Below are positions 4,537 through 7,248 of a stretch of 7,248 bases of DNA, in pieces (within the stretch, counting starts at the first letter, position 1; each line of letters begins with the position of its first letter). The DNA lies in contig SICY01000037.1 in the NCBI GenBank assembly GCA_009697485.1, forward strand, positions 1 through 7,248, written 5' to 3'. A model generated the notes under the pieces. That model did not search any database. It saw only the letters and a program-made list of their open reading frames with translations, and had not been told where the DNA came from. The DNA comes from Nitrosarchaeum sp. Its GTDB lineage: Archaea > Thermoproteota > Nitrososphaeria > Nitrososphaerales > Nitrosopumilaceae. Both the position numbers and the translations under genes were made by a program.

Positions 4537-5112
4537 TTATTTGAATTTTTTTTTAACAAATTTACTAAGGCCTTGTTTTTTTAATTCATTTGATTCTTTA
4601 ACTACAGAGTCATGCTGATCTGATTTGTGCTGTTTTAATTTCGTTTTTAATTCTGGAAATTCATTTGCCAAAATTTTTATTGCGTATATTCCAGCATTAC
4701 CTGCTTTGTTTATTCCAACTGCTACAACAGGCGACCCTGAGGGCATTTCTGAGATCGAGAGAAGTGAATCTAATCCTCCAAAAGAAGAAAATTTTGAATT
4801 GTCTGTTTTTTTAGATTGTTTATCATTATAGACCATGATTGGAACCCCTATTACAGGAATTATTGTGTGTGATGCAATCATCCCTGGAAGATGTGCAGCT
4901 CCACCAGCACCTGCAATTATTATTTTAAATCCCATTTTTTCTGCATGTTTTGCATATTCATCTAATCTAGTAGGCGTTCTATGTGCCGATACAATCTGAT
5001 CCTCATGTTTTATCTTAAATTTATCCAGAATTTCAGCAGCATCTTTCATTATTCTACTATCGGAGCTTGAACCCATAATGATCCCAACCAATGGTTTCTT
5101 TGTATAGCTCAC
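4537..5112 (-). CDS. purE: PurE, N5-carboxyaminoimidazole ribonucleotide mutase
   Basis: Converts N5-CAIR to CAIR in de novo purine synthesis, acting after PurK. The 191-residue protein shows the PurE signature: G-S-S-S-D (14-18) for the phosphate, S-A-H-R-T-P (43-48) with the catalytic His45, A-G-A-G-G-A-A-H-L-P-G-M (67-78), and G-L-D-S-L-L-S-I (113-120). The presence of purK next door supports the mutase class I over the CO2-using class II. Odd points: about 21 residues, against 7 in E. coli as I recall it, separate G-V-P (89-91) from G-L-D-S-L, a polar insertion rich in Lys and Ser; and there is a Lys-rich C-terminal tail (about 157-191). The start chosen is GTG at 5112, directly before V-S-Y-T-K-K-P-L-V-G-I-I-M. 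The open frame runs on to 5199, but that extension is hydrophobic, has no counterpart in the family, and would overlap the promoter region. Confidence 0.93.
   Translation of the reverse strand: MSYTKKPLVGIIMGSSSDSRIMKDAAEILDKFKIKHEDQIVSAHRTPTRLDEYAKHAEKMGFKIIIAGAGGAAHLPGMIASHTIIPVIGVPIMVYNDKQSKKTDNSKFSSFGGLDSLLSISEMPSGSPVVAVGINKAGNAGIYAIKILANEFPELKTKLKQHKSDQHDSVVKESNELKKQGLSKFVKKKFK
4546..4554 (+). terminator. T9 terminator of ilvA, inside the purE 3' end
   Basis: Nine consecutive T, 12 bases past the ilvA stop. Archaeal RNA polymerase commonly ends at such runs without a hairpin. On the other strand the same bases encode the Lys/Phe-rich C-terminus of PurE. Confidence 0.45.
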
Positions 5113-5139
5113 AATGATAGAAAAATAAAGCAAGTTATT

Positions 5140-5147
5140 ATCTATAA
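5140..5147 (-). promoter_or_regulatory. TATA-like box for purE
   Basis: On the minus strand this reads TTATAGAT, centred about 31 bases before the GTG at 5112, predicting a leader of about five bases. Its position supports the short purE start over the longer open frame. Confidence 0.4.
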
Positions 5148-5218
5148 TGGCCAAAATCAGTTTCTCAATGATTGAACCTACAGTGAAAAAAGCAATCAAT
5201 TTACAAAAATTAGCATTA

Positions 5219-5228
5219 GATATTTTTA
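5219..5228 (+). promoter_or_regulatory. TATA-like box for purK
   Basis: GATATTTTTA, centred 26 bases before the ATG at 5250. This supports the second of two in-frame ATGs as the start of a leaderless purK message. The purE and purK boxes are about 75 bases apart, and the region between holds a small palindrome TCAAT-G-ATTGA (5165-5175). Confidence 0.45.
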
Positions 5229-5249
5229 ATCGTCAATCTGGAAATGATT

Positions 5250-6392
5250 ATGGGTAAGATACTTGGAATAATAGGTGGCGGGCAACTCGGGATGATGATA
5301 TCTGAGGCAGCCAAGAAAATGCCTGAGCATATTTCAAAAATTATAGTCTTAGATCCTGTAAAAAATTGCTCTGCATCACAGGTAGGCGCAGAGCAAATAA
5401 TTGCAGATTTTAAAGATAAAAATGCCATAATCGAACTAGCCAAAAGATCTGACATCATTACATATGAGATAGAATCAGGCGATAGTGAAGTATTAAAAAT
5501 AGTTGAAAAAGATGCAGAAATTAATCCATCACCAGAAACACTAAAAATAATTCAAGACAAATTTTTACAAAAATCATTTTTAATGCAAAATAACATTTCT
5601 GTTCCAGAATTTACTCTGGTAGAATCTATTTCTGATTTGGAGCAAGGGTTGAGAAAATTTGGATATCCCTCATTACTCAAAGCCAGACGTGATGCATATG
5701 ATGGAAGAGGTAATTTTAAAATAGATTCACCAAAACAAATCCAAAAAGCATTTGATTATTTTAATGAAAAAAATTTGATGCTTGAGAAATTTATACCGTT
5801 TAAAATGGAAGTATCAGTTATTGCTGCAAGAAACACAAAAGGGCAAATTAAAACATTTCCTCTTGTGGAAAATATCCATGAAGATAATATTCTCCGTGAA
5901 ACAATAGCTCCAGCAAGAATATCTGAAAAAATTGCAAAAAAAGCAGAGGGTATTGCCAAAACTACAATGAGTGTTCTAAAGGGAGCAGGTGTTTTTGGCA
6001 TAGAGATGTTTGTTACAGAAAATGATGAAATCATAATAAATGAAATTGCACCAAGAGTGCATAATTCTGGCCATCATACATTACAATCAAGTGAGACATC
6101 TCAATTTGAGCAACATCTCAGAGCAATTTTGGGTTTAGAATTAGGAGGTACTTCTCTTTTACATCCAACTATAATGTACAATATTTTAGGTCCAAAAAAT
6201 TTTGAGGGAGAGTATAAACCAATAGTACTATCAGAACAAAATGTTTTTCTTAAAATGTATGGTAAAAAAATTTCAAAACCATTAAGAAAACTAGGACATT
6301 TTAATTTGGTAGGAAAACAGGGTGAATCAATAGAACAACTATTAAAAAAATTAGAATCACTCAAAGACAAAGTATCCATAAATCCAGTATAA
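5250..6392 (+). CDS. purK: PurK, N5-carboxyaminoimidazole ribonucleotide synthase
   Basis: An ATP-grasp enzyme that carboxylates AIR with bicarbonate and ATP to N5-CAIR, the substrate of PurE. Its 380 residues are near the usual family length. Order of parts (numbered from the ATG at 5250): N-terminal Rossmann-like domain with G-I-I-G-G-G-Q-L-G (6-14); Y-E-I-E (72-75), followed by S-G-D where relatives often have N-V; ATP-grasp domain with L-L-K-A-R-R-D-A-Y-D-G-R-G (142-154), whose Lys and glycine-rich loop bind ATP; metal-binding I-N-E-I-A-P-R-V-H-N-S-G-H-H-T (263-277); T-S-Q-F-E-Q-H-L-R-A (283-292); and a C-terminal small domain. Start at 5250: an earlier ATG at 5244 adds only two residues, while relatives begin M-G-K-I and the TATA-like box is 26 bases from 5250. 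It is divergent from purE across 137 bases, not in an operon with it. Confidence 0.95.
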   Translation: MGKILGIIGGGQLGMMISEAAKKMPEHISKIIVLDPVKNCSASQVGAEQIIADFKDKNAIIELAKRSDIITYEIESGDSEVLKIVEKDAEINPSPETLKIIQDKFLQKSFLMQNNISVPEFTLVESISDLEQGLRKFGYPSLLKARRDAYDGRGNFKIDSPKQIQKAFDYFNEKNLMLEKFIPFKMEVSVIAARNTKGQIKTFPLVENIHEDNILRETIAPARISEKIAKKAEGIAKTTMSVLKGAGVFGIEMFVTENDEIIINEIAPRVHNSGHHTLQSSETSQFEQHLRAILGLELGGTSLLHPTIMYNILGPKNFEGEYKPIVLSEQNVFLKMYGKKISKPLRKLGHFNLVGKQGESIEQLLKKLESLKDKVSINPV

Positions 6393-6414
6393 AGAACAAA
6401 CTTGCCATAATAGG

Positions 6415-6427
6415 TTTATTAAATATA
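6415..6427 (+). promoter_or_regulatory. TATA-like box of the membrane-protein operon
   Basis: TTTATTAAATATA, centred about 25 bases before the ATG at 6445. It predicts a leaderless transcript independent of purK, starting the three-gene unit to its right. Confidence 0.5.
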
Positions 6428-6444
6428 AATAAAGAAATTCAAGC

Positions 6445-6840
6445 ATGTCAATTTCAATTCCATATGTAATTTCAGGAATTTCTATAATTTTACTGGTCAT
6501 TTATGGGTCAGATGTCATTGTAGGTGGTGGTGGAGCAGGAGACGGATTCTTACCCTTTGATGCCATGACACGTGGAATAGCGTTTGGGTTTCCGCCAATT
6601 ATTTTATCTGTAGTTGCATTTTTCATATCAAAAAAACCACAATACAAAGGATTGGGGATAATGTTGATAGTAACAGGAATTTTGATAATTATTGGAGGAA
6701 TAATGTCTGCAACTAGCGCAGCGGAGACAGAAAATTCCACAAGAATGATGGGGGAGGGAGGAAGTCTCATTATAATTGGAGGAATTATTGCAGCATTAGG
6801 TGCAATAAAGATAAAAAAATCTCGAGTTAGTGTATCCTAG
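6445..6840 (+). CDS. Four-helix membrane protein, function unknown
   Basis: A 131-residue integral membrane protein that I do not recognise. Four hydrophobic segments are visible at about 5-25, 44-63, 69-91 and 103-122. A glycine-rich loop (G-G-G-G-A-G-D-G, 27-34) follows the first, a short basic loop (S-K-K-P-Q-Y-K) separates the second and third, and a polar loop with Glu/Asn/Ser/Met (92-102) precedes the last. By the positive-inside rule, the K-K-P-Q-Y-K loop and the basic C-terminus (K-I-K-K-S-R) lie in the cytoplasm, giving both ends inside. No catalytic or transport motif is apparent. Its TAG stop is directly followed by the ATG of the next gene, so it heads a unit with the small zinc protein and the DedA-family protein. 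Confidence 0.8.
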   Translation: MSISIPYVISGISIILLVIYGSDVIVGGGGAGDGFLPFDAMTRGIAFGFPPIILSVVAFFISKKPQYKGLGIMLIVTGILIIIGGIMSATSAAETENSTRMMGEGGSLIIIGGIIAALGAIKIKKSRVSVS

Positions 6841-6966
6841 ATGCCAACTTGTGCAAAATGCAATAATGAAGTATCAAAAGTTTACGATTGTGATCATACA
6901 AATGATCAAGAATACTGCACTGAATGTTATACAGAATTACATTATTATTTAACGGAAGAAAAATGA
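6841..6966 (+). CDS. 41-residue zinc microprotein
   Basis: A small acidic protein with six likely metal ligands in a compact array: C4-A-K-C7, C17-D-H19, and C26-T-E-C29. Two CxxC knuckles would bind one zinc as a ribbon, with C17 and H19 as additional or alternative ligands; the spacing also recalls half of a cross-brace (LIM or RING-like) finger, but it is too short to assign. It starts at ATG immediately after the TAG of the membrane protein (0-base gap) and its TGA is one base before the TTG of the DedA-family gene. The tight packing on both sides and the Cys pattern argue that it is a real gene. It may be a cytoplasmic partner of one of the two membrane proteins (inference). Confidence 0.75.
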   Translation: MPTCAKCNNEVSKVYDCDHTNDQEYCTECYTELHYYLTEEK

Positions 6967-6967
6967 T

Positions 6968-7248
6968 TTGAGTGAAATAGACTCATTTATTCAATGGATT
7001 GTTTCATTAGTGTCTCAGAATATTTACCCCGGAGTATTTTTAGCTGCATTAATGGAAACAGTTTTTCCACCAATTCCAAGTGAAGTAGTGTTTCCTTTAG
7101 CTGGATATAGCATATTAAAAAATGAAATGAATGTATTTCATGTTGTAGGTGTTGGAATAACCGGTGGTTGTGGTGCAACAGCAGGTGCATTTGTGATTTA
7201 CATCATATCAAAAAGATTGGGACGTATAGGATTAATAAAATATCTAAA
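6968..7248 (+). CDS. DedA/VTT-family membrane protein (N-terminal part)
   Basis: The first 93 codons of a DedA-family protein, cut by the right edge of the window. The family spans the membrane several times; some bacterial members recycle undecaprenyl phosphate across the membrane or affect proton homeostasis, and the archaeal role is unknown. Visible hallmarks: an amphipathic N-terminus, then A-L-M-E-T-V-F-P-P-I-P-S-E (27-39) with the conserved Glu and Pro residues of the re-entrant loop, A-G-Y (45-47), a Gly/Ala-rich membrane segment (about 59-80), and S-K-R-L-G-R (81-86). The start is TTG at 6968, the only start in frame after a TAA at 6950-6952 apart from internal ATGs that would remove the N-terminal helix. 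A weak purine-rich GGAAG (6954-6958) precedes it at suitable distance. One base separates it from the small zinc gene. Confidence 0.88.
   Translation, partial: MSEIDSFIQWIVSLVSQNIYPGVFLAALMETVFPPIPSEVVFPLAGYSILKNEMNVFHVVGVGITGGCGATAGAFVIYIISKRLGRIGLIKYL

Noticed and set aside
4625..4831. 68-codon plus-strand frame within purE
   Set aside because: Antisense shadow of purE with no family resemblance or promoter.
5113..5199. 29-residue N-terminal extension of PurE
   Set aside because: No counterpart in the family, overlaps the purE TATA-like box, and the GTG at 5112 starts right at the family's usual N-terminus.
5216..5458. Minus-strand frame at the start of purK
   Set aside because: Antisense shadow of purK; overlaps its Rossmann motif coding.
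5756..6379. Two 92-codon minus-strand frames inside purK
   Set aside because: Antisense shadows of conserved ATP-grasp motifs.
6501..6770. 89-codon minus-strand frame opposite the four-helix membrane protein
   Set aside because: Pro/Ile-rich product is an antisense artefact of Gly/Ile codons; the plus frame has promoter and operon context.
6987..7190. 67-codon minus-strand frame opposite the DedA-family gene
   Set aside because: Shadow; the plus frame carries clear DedA motifs.
1..7248. tRNA, rRNA or transposase genes
   Set aside because: No cloverleaf-like segment with a GTTC-A-A-type T loop, no rRNA-like stretch and no transposase motif was found by eye on either strand.

Overview
The window looks like a piece of an ammonia-oxidising archaeal chromosome (Nitrososphaerota/Thaumarchaeota, Nitrosopumilus- or Nitrosarchaeum-like). 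This is inference. It rests on the AT-rich composition (about one third GC by eye), on most transcription-unit-first genes having a TATA-like box about 24-31 bases before the start codon and no Shine-Dalgarno (leaderless mRNAs), on frequent GTG/TTG starts, and on the gene families present. No rRNA, tRNA, CRISPR array, transposase or phage structural gene was seen. The sequence is ordinary chromosome with a more accessory-looking left end.

Layout. 1-581: an 87-residue protein made almost entirely of 17-residue repeats (164-427), set among hairpins and an 11-bp direct repeat. 582-968 (-): a 128-residue coiled-coil protein of unknown function. 969-1106: a two-way promoter region with operator-like repeats. 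1107-1253 (+): a 48-residue putative zinc protein whose stop codon overlaps that of the convergent cyclase gene. 1250-2204 (-): a two-gene unit, a 40-residue zinc ribbon followed after 1 base by a class III nucleotidyl cyclase. 2283-3122 (+): a 279-residue protein of unknown family. 3123-3283: a non-coding stretch with a strong TATA-like palindrome and a small hairpin, probably the leader of the next gene. 3284-4534 (+): threonine dehydratase (ilvA) with an ACT domain. 4537-5112 (-): purE, tail to tail with ilvA. 5250-6392 (+): purK, divergent from purE. 6445 to the end (+): a four-helix membrane protein, a 41-residue zinc protein and a DedA-family membrane protein (cut by the window edge), packed with gaps of 0 and 1 base and probably one operon.

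How the genes work together. PurK and PurE perform consecutive steps of de novo purine synthesis: AIR to N5-CAIR with ATP and bicarbonate, then N5-CAIR to CAIR. They are read from opposite sides of a shared 137-base promoter region instead of as an operon. IlvA makes 2-oxobutanoate for isoleucine, with the ACT domain as the probable feedback site. The cyclase and its zinc-ribbon partner form a possible signalling pair. Three microproteins of 40-48 residues with paired Cys/His ligands lie within 7.2 kb. They would be missed by a length cut-off, and they are, with the cyclase's altered catalytic position, the most interesting content here. I did not find convincing evidence of a wholly new multi-gene system.
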